Below are positions 44,366-56,936 of a DNA stretch of 64,000 nucleotides, piece by piece. A program made the translations under genes and the position numbers. The notes under the pieces were generated by a model that saw only the letters and a list, made by a program, of their open reading frames with translations, was not told where the DNA came from and did not search any database. Origin of the DNA: Spirometra erinaceieuropaei. Lineage: Eukaryota; Platyhelminthes; Cestoda; Diphyllobothriidea; Diphyllobothriidae. Each line of letters begins with the position of its first letter. Within the stretch, counting starts at the first letter, position 1. The stretch lies in contig CACRXP010000619.1 of assembly GCA_902702965.1 (NCBI GenBank), forward strand, positions 245,066 through 309,065, given 5' to 3'.

Positions 44366-47300
44366 CTTTAGGGGACATAAGACCGACCGATTTGCCATAA
44401 AGTGAACCTTCATTTCCTCCTGGGTTAGGCCTTATTTGGAAAAATAAATAAAATTTCAAGAAAACAACAGGTGTCAAGTTTTATCGTCTTGTTATTAATA
44501 TTACAGGACTTGGTTTGATGTTTTGGACGTTTTCACAGTAGGAAAAACACGAACAGCCTGCCTGTATGACGTTCCAAATCGACATTTTAATTTTTTAAAA
44601 AAAATTAGCATTAGGGGTAAAGACATCCAAATGGCTTACCCGAATTCGGCTTGATAACCTTTTCTCGGAAAAAAATATTTTCAGGTAGATTACAACTTTC
44701 CAAAATGATTAGTACCGGACTTGCTCTGCAGTCTCACCAGAACTGTTTTTTTGGGAAAGCGCAGGAATGCTTAAAATTATCGAAGTCGTTCAAATGTAAA
44801 AGAAAATTATCAGAAGTTTGGAAGGCAATAGAAATACAAGAGACTTTCATTACTCCAAGGACATGAACGTCACAAAATTCTTAATATAAATTAACGTCCG
44901 CGCAAGCTTTCAGTGCTTCAGCGCCAGTATAACTTTCATGCAATAAACAATACAATCGTTTGGAAACCCTTCGGAACAAGCAAACGAGGTTTTAACATAC
45001 ACAAAAAAATCAACATGCATGACAATGCGGAGTTAGTGTTCTGTGTAAAATAAATCGAAGAAAATCTAGCGAAAATCACCTAACTAACCTTTCAAGGGAA
45101 GTGGTCAGTGAAGTAATCTTCCACGGCTAAATAGCTTAAGGCATGTTAGGATGTGTACACAAATAAAGAGCGCCCTGAAATCTCTTATCAAATACTTTTT
45201 CAACCTAACGTCGTCTGTCCTTAGCACAGACCAGACACAAAGGAACAGCCTGTTTTCACTGTTCAAACCACTTTCTTCTCAAAACGTCCGGACCTTTATT
45301 TGAGTGTACATGCTGTCAGCTCGAATACTCTTTCCAACAAAGGAAGGGAAGATGCTGTATGTTTGAATCCAGTGGACGGGATTTAATGCTGAATCCTCAG
45401 ACAATGTATAACGTTTGAAAGTATAGGTCTGCTTTTTCGTCGTCATGCTCCGCCATTTGCTAAGCAGTCTGCCTGGTTGTATAAGGTTGGGTAACAAAAC
45501 CAAAAGTTAAAGTGCGTCTTAACTATATATGGCGAAAGTTTGAAAGGAGAAGATAGGCAAGAGTTCTAGACCGACCAAACAACCAACACTTTACCCGCAA
45601 AACCACGCCATTTACCGTCATTCCTATATGACGGGATCCACAGTTTACTGGCAACTACGTGGTCCCCTTCACCCTACCACTGCTAAGACCCTTATTTGAG
45701 TATGCAGCTTTGGGCAGCATTTACTAAAAGACCGTCTTTCAAATCTAGTCTTCCTAGATCTTTCCATACAAAAATATCCCGATCCTTAAAAAAGTAGTCG
45801 CAGGCAATGAAGAAAATGAACACTATTAAATTAGTGATAAAACCCACATGCGATTGAAATAGTCATTGAAAGCGCTTTCTTTTTAAAATGTTTTCTCTCC
45901 GATTTCTGTCTGCTACCTGCTGCTACCTTGCTGGAATATAGTACTGTCACAAAAATCCACCCTGTTTTTCTTTATCTATGATGTGGTGTCTTATTTCTTT
46001 GTATTTGACATCTAACTACCATTGTTGTATATTCCTCGTTCAGTTTTTCCGGATAGAACACCCGTAATTGAAATCTCCATGGCCGTTCTAAAGCATGCCA
46101 TAGAAAATTTAATTTGCAAATTGGCAAGCTAATTAATTATAGGCCCGTCTGTGTTCGTGGTCCCTTGGAGGTTTTGCCCGACCAGTTCACCCCCTGAAGT
46201 TGCAACTTTGGAGGGGTACAGAGGCGGAGAATCACTGCAAAATAAACACGTAGTCTAGGAAACATTAAAAATTGTTACCCGTTTAACCAGCAATGTTTTG
46301 TTTTTTAGTTTGTCGGAGGTTACGCATATCGTGTTGCCCAACGAAAAACACTATAGCTTAAAAACAAGGCCCATTCCTTGCCAAGAGTTAAGCAAACTGA
46401 TAAAACACATAGTGGCAGGGCATCTCCATGCCAACATGATGGTTGCCATGGCATCGGAAGGTTTTGTATCTTGATAAATTGAGATTTGTTCTCTGACAAA
46501 GCCGCTGGCGGAGATGTTATAGAACCCTGTAGATTCCAGATGGTATTTGAAGGTAGACGAGCAGTCTCATGTGACTACGTTTGCGTACAATCTTTAAAAT
46601 CGCATTTTGAATAACGCAACATCTGAAGCTTATTTTCTAAATATATATTTTCTTTTGGGACGAGTTAGGTTCTTAGACTGCATCTAGGCTTTATAAGCAT
46701 CAGCACTGGAAACGCAATTCGTCCTGTCTATTAACATTTCCTAGACAATAAAATTAATTGTTCCTGGACACGTTATTCAGGTTTTTGATTTTCTAGCCAC
46801 TTGCTAGGACTTATCTGTCGACTTCTCTGGCATAGAATACACGTTTTCGTTGGGGAAGATTAGTCGGGTAATGCACAGCCCAGTATAAAACGCATACTGC
46901 GACTTTTTCCAAATACCTCTCTATTGCCTATAAATTCGTTCGCTCAGTCTCCGCGTCATGAGAGGGGATTTTCCGCATGGTCTTGTTAATCCTTAGACAG
47001 CAGTAATGTCTGGTCGTCGAGAGGTGAATTAAACTGCGTTTAAGCCGTTTCCTGGTGAAATTTGTTCTTTTGAGGTGATTTCCAATCAGCCTTTAGGGCT
47101 TAGCTTTGGTTGGTCATATAAAAGAAGTTATTCACTCAAATGACATAGCGTTAAGGCACTTTGGTAGCATGCAAAGACAGTAGCAGTGCGTATCCCCAGA
47201 TTGACATGAGATTTAGTTTCTGAAGTCCTTAATCTCCATTTAAATTTTAAAAAAATTTAAAGAACGATAAGGGTAAACCGATAAGGTTTTGTGACTTGCT

Positions 47301-47640
47301 TATTTCGTAGTGCTCTGGGGCTCAACCTGCAGCGACCAGTTAACATGCGATTAGGAGAACCGACAAGGATGAGGTAGACTGATGTGATCATTTTTGGCAC
47401 TCATACGGTCGTAAGCTGCATCGTAAAGCCTAGGATTTGAGGAAACATCCTTCAGCTAGTGCTCTGAGCAGCGGCATTTCCGTCCGGAAATGGCTATCCA
47501 AGTCTCTCTGGAAATTTGGAGTACTCCTTACTACACTAACATTAGTCGCCATGCCATCGCATGCGTGTGCTCTTGACTAATTCATAGGGCACAAGGGCGA
47601 TAGCCCCGCCGGTAATTCGAAATATTTCCGCTGCCGTCCG
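44366..47640. other. AT-rich noncoding stretch, nothing recognised
   Basis: Over 3 kb without a supported gene or named repeat. All frames are interrupted frequently. Confidence 0.5.
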
Positions 47641-47644
47641 ACAA

Positions 47645-47830
47645 GACGGCTCAGTAACAGAGCCTGAGACCTAACTTCGTGAGGCGAAAGTATCGGGGTT
47701 CGAATTCTAGACTATGCAATCCTGAGGTTGCGTATGATTGGCTGACGATGACCAATAATCTAGCGTTGGTTATCGTAATCTAACTTGTCTGTCCCGGCAC
47801 ACCTTCTAAATTACAAACAGTGCAGGCTCC
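47645..47830 (+). mobile_element. Decayed tRNA-derived SINE
   Basis: The head has GGCTCAGTAACAGAGC (A-box-like) and GGGGTTCGAATTCTAG (B-box-like). The body continues TGCGTATGATTGGCTGACGA, TGACCAATAATCTAGCGTTGG, parallel to the better copies but with more changes. The tail is not recognisable. Confidence 0.65.
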
Positions 47831-47924
47831 TATATTCGGAACGCGTCGGCAATCCCTCAGCACCAGTTATAATTTTGTTATGTAAATGAAAGCGCTTTTT
47901 CATGTATATAAATGTAGATCCAAT

Positions 47925-48725
47925 AGAAGCGAAGAGAAAAGTCCAGGAAGCAGTCTTGAAAAAGGAGACACTGTCGCTGGGACAACAGCTTTATTAGCCT
48001 GAAGTTTCGGATTCCTGCTCGAACACATTATCAGAGACAATAGCAGATACGAGTGCTTGATGCACATGCGGCTGCAGTATTTAAAAGGATGCAGTCGCCG
48101 TGCTATCCCATACCTATGAACATTCACGGCTCCCCCTCCCCGTCATTAGGGATAGTTGCACTTAGTGTGATGATTGTCTAATGGTGGATATTGGCGCCGT
48201 TAATTGCTGTAATTTCATCACGTGTGTTGAATATTGGTGTGATGATTGCTCGACCATCTCCCACTGATCCCGGCGTTGGAAAGAGTGCTCACTTGTGCGT
48301 TCCCCGCGAGGCTTATTACTCCGCATAGACGAATTATCAGCACTGAGTAGGGAATGGGAAAATCGCTGCACTTGTTAATGAACTGGGGCCCAGTGAAATA
48401 TGACACAAACAGTCCACGGCTCACGCAGTTGCACCTCATGCCAGAATTTCGGCCTCGTCGAATTGGAATTTGTAGTCGGATCTCGTAGAATGAGCCGCAA
48501 ATTGAGAGCTGGCGTTATTTCTCCGCAATGCTGCAACTTGTTCGGCCGTTCGCGTTCGGAGCTGTCTTCCGGTTTCTCTGACCTAGTTGCTTTGTCCGAA
48601 ACTGCATCAGATCCGATAAATGACTACAGAATTTCCTTGCCGTGCACCTCGTCTTTCCGGTTCATAACGTGACGCCTGATGGTTGCCTCCGGTCTGTGTG
48701 CAACTCCAACCCCAAGTGGCTCGAG
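47925..48725 (-). pseudogene. Penelope-like element, family 1, GIY-YIG fragment with 3' pLTR
   Basis: From right to left on the minus strand GVAHRPEATIRRHV is followed by a frameshifted endonuclease core. Its shadow is visible in the codons for CGQS-like, ETGR-like and RAAH-like residues near 48480-48610. A FTGPQFINKCSDFPIPYSVL tail is seen near 48330-48400. The 3' region matches the mini-PLE at 10.8 kb, including GCCGTGAATGTTCATAGGTA and the hammerhead motif, and ends with the pLTR tail at 47925-47965. No RT is present on this strand. Confidence 0.8.
48001..48033 (-). ncRNA. Hammerhead ribozyme-like motif (decayed)
   Basis: The minus strand reads CTGATAA, TGTGTTCGAGCAGGAATCC and GAAACTTC. 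The G8-equivalent base and the cleavage-site GTC are changed. Confidence 0.6.
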
Positions 48726-48729
48726 GTAT

Positions 48730-48980
48730 TGCACTTCGACAAGACTGCCGAACTACAAAACCCTTGATAGCTATTCAAAGCCAATGGCTACCCGCGAAAA
48801 TTCGTCTACGGATGCATACGTAAATAGGGACGAAAGGCCAGACCGCATGGATACGAAATTTTGGCGAGCGCTTCCGTATGTAAAGAATGTTTCGGAAGCT
48901 TCTATTGTCATTGCAGGATGGAAGCCCATCGGGAGGCCGGAGAATTATATACACGACCGCAAGAGCCCAACTGTGTTTAT
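48730..48980 (+). pseudogene. Inverted 5' piece of the same family-1 PLE
   Basis: On the plus strand one frame reads AELQNP, two stops, LFKANGYPRKFV. Another reads FWRALPYVKNVSEAS. These are the linker segments that normally precede GVAHRPEATIRR in the intact protein (residues 592-645). The following part lies immediately to the left on the opposite strand, so an inversion breakpoint falls near 48725. Confidence 0.75.
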
Positions 48981-48984
48981 GAAA

Positions 48985-51190
48985 TCATTTTCCTGCCAAA
49001 AGACTTAACATTCCTGTAGTTTTTGCCATGCTTCGTAGTTTATTAACTTTTCTCGTGGGGAATACTACATGAAAAAAGGCTATGACCAGAAATAAGGGCC
49101 GAGAAATCATTCCAAAAAGAAAATTAAATATATGACGATACTGATGAACACTCCAGCATTTATTTGCTGACTTCAGGATCCACCATCGTAAAGGCGATAT
49201 TATTTATAGGGATCAGAGCTCATAGCGTGAATTAGGCGGGGAAGCAAAATAAACTTGATCGCGAATATCGTGAGCTGTTTTTGGAAGTAGAGTTTTTATC
49301 AAGTAGATTTGGACTGCATTAATATTCTCTGTAAGCAGGAGCACATCCATCGTCCGGCAGGAAACATTTGTTTAATTGACGGGCACGGTCACACAGAAGT
49401 TGCGTGGGCTGAAAATGCAGTAAATGCTGCCACATCATTCCCTCGCAAATGATTGATGGGCGACGCGAATCCCGTGTTGATTTTCTGATGGAGGTAAAAC
49501 AACTAGCACGCTCGGGATTGTGGCAGTTTTTGTGATAATTTGTGACAGTTAGAGACATTCCGGGAATATGGAGTATACTCAAAAACACTGAAATATATTC
49601 AGTCCTTCTAAATTTATTTTAATTTTTACTTGTACAGCACACTATCGACTTTACCGTTACAACACAATGTGTTCGCAAGTGATTTATAGTCATTATAGCT
49701 CTCCCCTTCGATCTCACTGGAACATGACCAGTTCCTTTTTCTGTTCATTCAAAGCAGCCGGTATGTGTCCTGCGAATCGTAACATACACTTTTTTTAATC
49801 CTGAGTTTATTTTACCCTTAAAGCTATACCAGGCAATTTGTGGGCATGTTGTTACATTGTAGTGTCAAAACAGACGTAAAGAATGGGATTAACTGTTTTG
49901 GAAATTCTGGCAGCTTCTCTGTTACCGTTTTCTGTCGATTTGTAGCATAGATAGTGATTAATGAATGCGCAATAGGTTGCATGCTATTCGGCAAATTGAT
50001 ATAAAATATCAGTGTAATAGTGCCAAACGTTAAGTCTTGTGGATACAACAAATGATCGCATCAACAAGACATAAAATGGAAAGGTTTAGTAATTTTTGAG
50101 GCGAGATCAGTTGACTTCACGTCTGCATGAAGGCTTCTTCCAAGCAGTTTATGCTTTTCAAGTGTCATTGCACTAGACATCCCAAGGACAACTGTTCTTT
50201 AGGTTTGTATATTTTCCACGAACCAGGAAATGACCAGTGCAAACGTACGGTCCATTTTAGTATTTTTGACTTTAAAAACCTCTTTAGCTAGTGCTCAATT
50301 TACTTGACTGACAGTTTCTATTGCTCGCACCTGGCGCGTTTGCATTCGCTGCTATCTGTCAATTCTTTAGAATAATTTAGAGAGATGTGCAGTGGAAGGA
50401 CATGATTTGTTTGCTAGCTGGTCCCATTAAATGTTATTTATGTAATAAGGCGACAGAAAGTGGCGGATGGACTTTTGGAAAATTTATAGGGCGGACATAT
50501 ACAGTTCCTGTTTATTTCAACAGCATTACACGATTATAATAATGTCTTAACCAAAAGAAAAGTAAGCATATATAGAACAACAGAACCTATGACAGCATTA
50601 TAATTTTCCCAAAATCTAGTCGCCAAATTGTAGTTAATCAGTCTATTTGAGAAGCATAGGTTCATAAACTTGTGCAATGATTTACCGTCCTAACAACAGA
50701 GGAATTAGCCAAAACCTTTTAGCTAATTCCTGTGTTGTTATTAGGGAAATAATTGCACAATTCTATACTACTGGCTGCCTGTTGGCGGTTTGTGAAAATT
50801 ACGCGGTTATTCCACAGTAGCTAATTAATTTTGGCTCAAATTTTCATATCAAACTTTGGACCGTGCCTGAAAAGGTCGGTTTCGAAAGATTTGCTCCAAG
50901 TTCACGGATTAATTTCCTCGGAAATTAAACAAGGCAGATTCATAAACTGTCTAAGGACAGCCGACAGTTTGTGCATTGGTCCCACAATATACTATAGCTG
51001 GCTGGAAATATAATTGATGGAAGGTTTTTATTTTCCATTAATGCATCTTCTTATTGGAAAAACGGACGATGACCATCCTCGGCTTGTAACATCATTTTGA
51101 AACACAGACTCCAGGAACAACAAGTTTGTATTCATTCCTGCCGGATATTATACTGGGAATGAAGGCAAAGGTTCGACTTCCAGGTGCATG
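48985..51190. other. AT-rich noncoding stretch containing one hairpin
   Basis: Apart from the hairpin at 50667-50763 nothing is recognised. An open frame on the minus strand at 49319-49588 has no known motif. Confidence 0.45.
50667..50763. repeat. Near-perfect 97-bp hairpin
   Basis: The left arm GTCCTAACAACAGAGGAATTA is followed by GCC. The right arm is GGCTAATTC-like TAGCTAATTCCTGTGTTGTTATTAGG. The outer arms TGTGCAATGATTT and AAATAATTGCACA extend the pairing to about 40 bp each side. The loop is AAAACCTTTT. No tRNA-like boxes are present. Confidence 0.85.
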
Positions 51191-51194
51191 TATA

Positions 51195-51985
51195 AGTGAA
51201 GAAGAATGGTGGGCGAGCAGGGGAATACTTTGTTTGTTGTTCTTAGTAACCATGCAATGGCTCACAAACGAAACTGTGTGAAGACATTTTTCAAACATAT
51301 TCAAACGCATTGCAGCACACCAGAGGATAGAGCCCAAGAGGCTCGTTATCTCCGCGACCAGTGTGTGAATTCATCAGTCGCTGCCTACGCGGTCGCCCAC
51401 CGGGGGTTTAAACATCAAAACCACCAACAATATGGCATTGTCTGCCATAAATCAAGGACGTTTCGAAAGCAACCGAGTGCATTGCTGTTGCGCTAGATGC
51501 TGGAATTGCACACCGACACAGAGTCAGCTTGCGCAGGAAGGTCATAAACATTAAATACCGATAAAAGTGCGATGAGCAATCTCGAACAGTGTATCGCATC
51601 ACAAGCTAAAACTGTCCTTCTGACTACACAGGTCAGTCTGAACACATGCTCGGATCGCGCATAAACGAACATAGGCTGATTGTGCGACGAGGCGACGCGT
51701 TACCACAAGCGGCCACCCACACCTACGAAATGGATCAGGAGTTTAACTTCGCAGCCACCAAAATAGTCGCCCACGCTGGAAACAAAACAGGCCGAGAATT
51801 AATTCAAGCCTGGCCCTCGAATGAGAACTTAGTAAATTGGTTTGTTGAGCTGGCGCCGGCGTACAAGGCCCTGCGCAGTCACCCCAGGTCTTGCACCGTT
51901 GGTCGAAGATTGGCTTACACACCGTTTAAATGTCCCCTGTTCTGTTGTTGCTACTATTTCTGTCAATGAACTTCTGCACCGGTTC
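51195..51985 (+). pseudogene. Penelope-like element, family 3-like, C-terminal half
   Basis: It begins with NTLFVVLSNHAMAHKRNCVK, matching TSRILSFLSNHPLSHKRSCVR of the intact PLE (residues 554-574). CSTPEDRAQEARYL then corresponds to the EPADKKAEAQFL region. After a decayed linker the endonuclease core appears in pieces: RTVYRITS, a stop, then CPSDYTGQSEHMLGSRINEH. The tail has AATHTYEMDQEFNF and ELIQAWPSNENLVN, then LAPAYKALRS. Several frameshifts and stops break it. DYTGQ links it with the copy at 13.8-14.2 kb. Confidence 0.85.
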
Positions 51986-52357
51986 GAACGCTCAGATGAA
52001 TAGACAAAATGTTCCGGAGCTCGACCAACCTCCTTCCTAGCATACTATACCATTTAATCGAGACCACCTACTATAAGAATTATAGAAAAGGGACTCGTAC
52101 ACGTTCGTGCGAGTTAATTATTTTATTTCCTCATTTTTTGCACAAAAATGCGTTCCACATTTCTATGAGCTTGAATAACCGGTTGGACATGGAACAAGGA
52201 TCACGTCGGCACTACAAGCGGTTTCGTGCCAAATTTCCTGAGATGCACTTTCTCTACGACAACCATCGTAGCATTAACCCTAACCTAAATTCTCACTTGA
52301 ATCCACCCTCAGAGACAGAGTCAGATAAGGATTGTAAATTTCCCAGGTGTTGCAGTA

Positions 52358-53178
52358 CAGTAGATGTGCTAACTCATGATAGGTCAACCAAAATTTTGAA
52401 ATGCGTTCTCGTTTCGAAAAGATAAATAAGGTAGTATTGTAAAACTAATCACGTTGCAGCATAAATCAATAATGTTTCAGTTACCCCAGGGTGTCGGCTT
52501 TCGAAAAAACCGATTTTTGGCTGCATGCAAGACCTATACTCAGCAAAAAATGATTACTTAAAAAGTATGCAATTTTCTCATTGATTTACGATGCCGTTGA
52601 AAATTCAATTATATTTCATGGAAAACATGAATAAAATATTTATTTGTTTACTTATTCGGTACAAAATCACGTCTTTTCGAATTTCATCTTCTAAAAGAGT
52701 AAAATCCGGTTTTAGAAAGTTTCTAATTGTGAGATTTATTAATACCATGAAATTGCCGTTCATGATACGTCATGTATCTGCATTTACGAATGTGGTTTGT
52801 TAAGTTAACAATATAGCTCAAATTCAATGCTTAAGTTATGAACCTCATATGATCTCCTCTTAACACCGTAGAGAAATGCATGGTTTTCCGTACACGGAAA
52901 ATATACAGCTTGTAGTTTTGAAACCCTGAATGCAAGTGTAACAGCAGGACGGGTTCAAAATTATTCGGGAATAAAAAAAGGTTTTTTAAAACAGAATTAT
53001 ACTCTTCTTTTGAGTATGAAATTGGAAGAAGACGTGATTTTCTACCGAATAAGTAATAGAATGAATATTTTTATTCATGTTTTCCATGAAGTATAATTGA
53101 ATATTCAAGGGCATCGAAAATCAATGAGAAAATTGCATGTTACTTAAGTAGTCACTTTTTGCAGAGTATAGATTTTGT
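52358..53178 (+). mobile_element. Palindromic MITE, copy f (right end truncated)
   Basis: It is preceded by TA (52356-52357) and starts CAGTAGATGTGCTAACTCATG. The left arm, plus-oriented centre and inner right arm are present. The right arm stops near GCAGAGTATAGATTTTGTTC, about 180 bp before the expected end. A family-1 PLE fragment begins just beyond. Confidence 0.85.
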
Positions 53179-53194
53179 TCGCTATCTTTGTGCC

Positions 53195-54065
53195 TAACTA
53201 CTTTGCCTAGACAATGTCTTAGCGCTGAATATGGAGGGAAGATCATGTCCCCTGATGGTAGACTGAGGACCGGAAAACTATGAATCGAGCAGTTCGCGGC
53301 TCACGAGGTGTTCACCCTTAGCAAAACTTTCTGCCTCGTCATACTTAAATGTGCAGTTGGGTTCCGTCGATTGAGCCGCGACTTAGGAGCTGGCGTATTT
53401 CCTCCTCACCGCTGCTGCGTGCTCAGCCATCCGTGTCCGCACTATTCTACCGGTTTCTCCGAAACAGGTGCTTTGTCCACAGTTACACAAAACACCGTAA
53501 AATACTTCAGCTGTATCTTGCACTGGCAATGGGTTTTCGGTCTCATGATCTGGCGCCTTATGGTTGCCTCCGGTCTGTGTGCTACTCCATTTCCGAAGGA
53601 TGTAAGAAGGCAGCTGACGGCTTCCGAGACATTCTTCACGAACTCGAGAGCTCGCCAAAATTTGGTGTCGGTTAGGTTTCTTCTCTCGTCTCGTTTGCGC
53701 AGGCAAACTAAATTGCCTGGGTAGCTATTGACTTTGAATACCCGTCGAAGTTATTGTAATTCACCAGTCTTGTCTTCCGGTTTACTGCAGCGTGTCTCCA
53801 CGCACTGGTATTGTGTCCTTATGCAACTGCGTTTGTGACTGATTGGGTGGTTGCTGTTGTAGCTCAGTACTTGCTTCGTGTTTGTCGCCTTCCACAACTG
53901 CCATTTATATGAGCTAGAGGAGGGCACTGAAAAAGACAACACGGGACAGTCTGTCCGTGTCGGACTTCTCAGATATAGTCATTTGGATTTTCTGAAGGTC
54001 ACTTGTAAAGTAAAACTGGGTGGACTTGTACCGCAAACCGATCGGCAAAAGCACTTCAAACATAG
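53195..54065 (-). pseudogene. Penelope-like element, family 1, RT tail to GIY-YIG
   Basis: From right to left on the minus strand an RT-end-like region near 53940-54060 leads to WKATNTKQVLSYNSNHPISH and KRSCIRTQYQCVETRC. KFWRALEFVKNVSEA appears in one frame and GVAHRPEATIRRQIM in another. The core FYGVLCNCGQSTCFGETGR follows, with IVRTRMAEHAAAVRR. The YVG motif reads CFG and the frame shifts more than once. The C-terminal tail continues to about 53195, where it abuts the truncated MITE. This is the most extensive family-1 copy in the window apart from the intact element. Confidence 0.85.
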
Positions 54066-54102
54066 ATATAATTCCGGATCACACGCAGCATGACAAGGAA
54101 TC

Positions 54103-54295
54103 TATGACGCAGTTGGTAGAACACTTAACTCATCAATGCATGATGATTAAAATCCACGGGATCAAGTCTAATATCCTAAAAACCTAGGTTTGATTAAGGC
54201 TGACTGACGCATATACTGCTCGTATATTCTTTTTGTTGCTCTGTCGTTGACTTCTGAAGTCAAGATTGAGCCCCAAAACAATGAAATAAGCAATT
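54103..54295 (+). mobile_element. Strongly decayed tRNA-derived SINE
   Basis: An A-box-like GACGCAGTTGGTAGAAC and a B-box-like CACGGGATCAAGTC are followed by AAGGCTGACTGACGC and a tail AGATTGAGCCCCAAAACAATG. The tail corresponds to TATGAGCCCCAAGGCACAACG of the better copies. Confidence 0.6.
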
Positions 54296-54299
54296 ATGA

Positions 54300-56290
54300 A
54301 CGCACTCCTCGCACGGACACCCACGTTCAATCCTCCTTCGTGATTTGTAATTAAGCAGATTTAGTCTGTTGATTTGATTCTATTTAGAGGTATGTTAATG
54401 TTACCTCAATATTTTTAAGGTCTTTGTTCAGTCAATTTTAGATTAACGAGGAAATCGGAGTAACGGATATTGTGTATTTTTTAGTCGTGTCGTCTACATG
54501 AGATCATCAAGTTTCTTTATCAGCTGTTGACGCTGTTATTTAAAGAGCGAAAGTGGACTATCTTAGCATGCCCAATTGATTTTGTCTCATCCAAAGCGCG
54601 GCCGACTTCGCAGCCTAGCCAAAAAAATTAAGTAGACGTATATATGATTTTTCTCTGTCAGCAACACTATATTTTTGATGGCCATCTTGTGATGTGAGAT
54701 GGGAACGTACTAATTGTTGAGTTGTTTATGAAGTTATATGCATTTAACTGAAATATAAAATGAATTTGGCTATAATCAGATTTTTCTTGATCTACTGACG
54801 TTTGACAAGTTGTATCAGATTGATTATCATCAAAAGAGAGCAAAAAATTGTAATCTTCTACGTTTTAGCACTATGCGCAGTCGCATAAGCTTACGATGCC
54901 AGATGAAACACACACGACGATACGCTAAATTTGGTAAACGTATGATTGCACAGCCAATCCTGCATCGTTAAACAAATGACTCCCTTGAAGAATGTTGCAA
55001 ACCATAGAGGATAATTTTCAAAAGGACGTAAATAATGCATGGTTGTTCTGTGGTGGGGTAGGAGAGATTAACCAACGCCGGCCTTATTCATCAAAGGAGG
55101 AAATTTGGCCCCAAACCAAATAAAAAAATACAGTAAGGCCGCCAAAGTAAATGAGACAAATTTTTAACTCGTATAATTTAACGAGAGTTCATTCTGCGCT
55201 AAGGCATAAAGAACCATATCCGAATCTTCGAGCAGGCTAATATAATGCAAAACAGTCGTTATTGCCTATGTTTCTGCCGTCCATTAATGGACAGTTTTTT
55301 TAATTAAAACAGTGCCCAGCAGCTTAACTTATCGAAAGGCCAGATGCATACTGCTACAGGTTGCTGCAGTCTAACAAGTCGTGCGTTCCAAAAACGTCTT
55401 TGTTGCAGACAGAAACGTGAAGATAGTGTCGCATTGATTTATTGCAATTACCCCAAACAGAAGCCTAAATTAGAAAAACCCCTCGATAATCGCGACAGAG
55501 GCAGATTTGTTCGTGAGGTTTTTCACGACTGTCGGTAGAACGCAAAACGATAAATACTGCTGTCGCAAAAAAGTGCTGCTTTAAGATATTAACGTGAGGA
55601 GGGTCAAAGGTAAATAGTTTCACAATAATGGGACCCTCAGTAATAAAAATATGCTGACTCTAGTATTCTCGTTGACAAAGTAGCAGTCTTGAAACGAAAC
55701 TGGGCCGGCAAATTTACTGATGGACACTGGACCAGTAAAGAAACACATGAAGTTTTGCGGCAAGTACGCTGTCAAAAGTAGTTTGATTAGAGTATACTCC
55801 CTTTTATAAAAAAAGTCAAATGCATCAAACTTCGATACCACCGAATCCGCTAAAATATCCCACTAACAATATATTTTCCATAATTAAATGAAGCCAGAAT
55901 AGAGACTGTAAGAAATATTCTGTTTACGAAATAAGTTTTCGTAAAACTAAGCTTTCGATTGTCCACCATCGGGCCTGCAAGGTACTATAAATAGGGGCAG
56001 AGTAGTGAACGTTTAGGCATTAAAAACAGCACAGTGGCCGACTGATCTCTTGAGATGTTTGTCGAAAATGTAAAAGCCACTTTAAATTATAGGCGATTTC
56101 TCAGATGGGGTTGGGATAATAATTATCGCGCTGCACAATGCCATAATATTTTGGAATTGTCTGGATGTTGGCCTCTGAATTTCGTGTAAATAGTGCAATC
56201 GGAAAGATATGACAACTAAAATCATATGTATTTTTGATATTGATTTTCTATTACCTTATGTTAATTGTTGGTAATCAGTCATATCATAGT
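54300..56290. other. AT-rich noncoding stretch, nothing recognised
   Basis: No supported gene or repeat family. Confidence 0.45.
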
Positions 56291-56299
56291 TGCATTTGA

Positions 56300-56936
56300 T
56301 TCCCAAAACATTGTGTATTTAGGTTTTGAAAAAGTGTACCGATCTCGAATAATTTTGAGCCAGATCAGCCGCTGCATTATCGTTTAATGATTTCAGTCCA
56401 CAAGTTATATAGTGTACGCAGGAAATTATGTATATTTTTCTACGTCTTTATAAATATGGTATGCATGATTCATATATTTTCGCAATAAATATATGTTGCA
56501 TACTTCATGAGGAGCATGTGGATGGATATTGCAGGGTCGCAAAAAATCTCGTAATGTCAAACTTTATCGAAATCTAAAGGTAACCTTACCATGAATGCAA
56601 AACGTTAAGAAGATCTGAGTTATCACGAAATAGGCACAAAAGCACATATTCACGCATATTGACCAGAAGATATGTTTAAGTATACAAGACCATCTAAAAT
56701 AAATATGGAAATGCGTACTACTTAAGTTATCGTATTCTGCCGAGAGAGTCAATTACTGGAGATCGTTGAAAAGTACATTCAAAAGTCAACATCCTGGCAA
56801 GTCAAAAATATTATGGGATTATGCCGCGATGTAATTAATATTACAACCCAGGTTAAAAAGTTCTTTCTAAGCAAAAGCGCATTTCCGATATTTGGCTAGC
56901 ATTTCCTGAGACCAGTCACACTACAGTTATGATGCC
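56300..56936 (-). mobile_element. Decayed palindromic MITE, copy j
   Basis: CGAATAATTTTGAGCCAGATC near 56345 and the right arm with ACATCCTGGCAAGTCAAAAAT, TTACAACCCAGGTTAAAAAG and AAGCAAAAGCGCATTTCCGA match the family, with many substitutions. It ends near CACACTACAG followed by TTA. The centre is in minus orientation and the left arm is largely unrecognisable. Confidence 0.6.

Noticed and set aside
52009..52425. 138-codon plus-strand ORF
   Set aside because: It runs from noncoding sequence into the left arm of a MITE and has no recognisable motif.
53308..53724. 138-codon plus-strand ORF
   Set aside because: It lies antisense to the family-1 PLE endonuclease fragment, which explains its openness.
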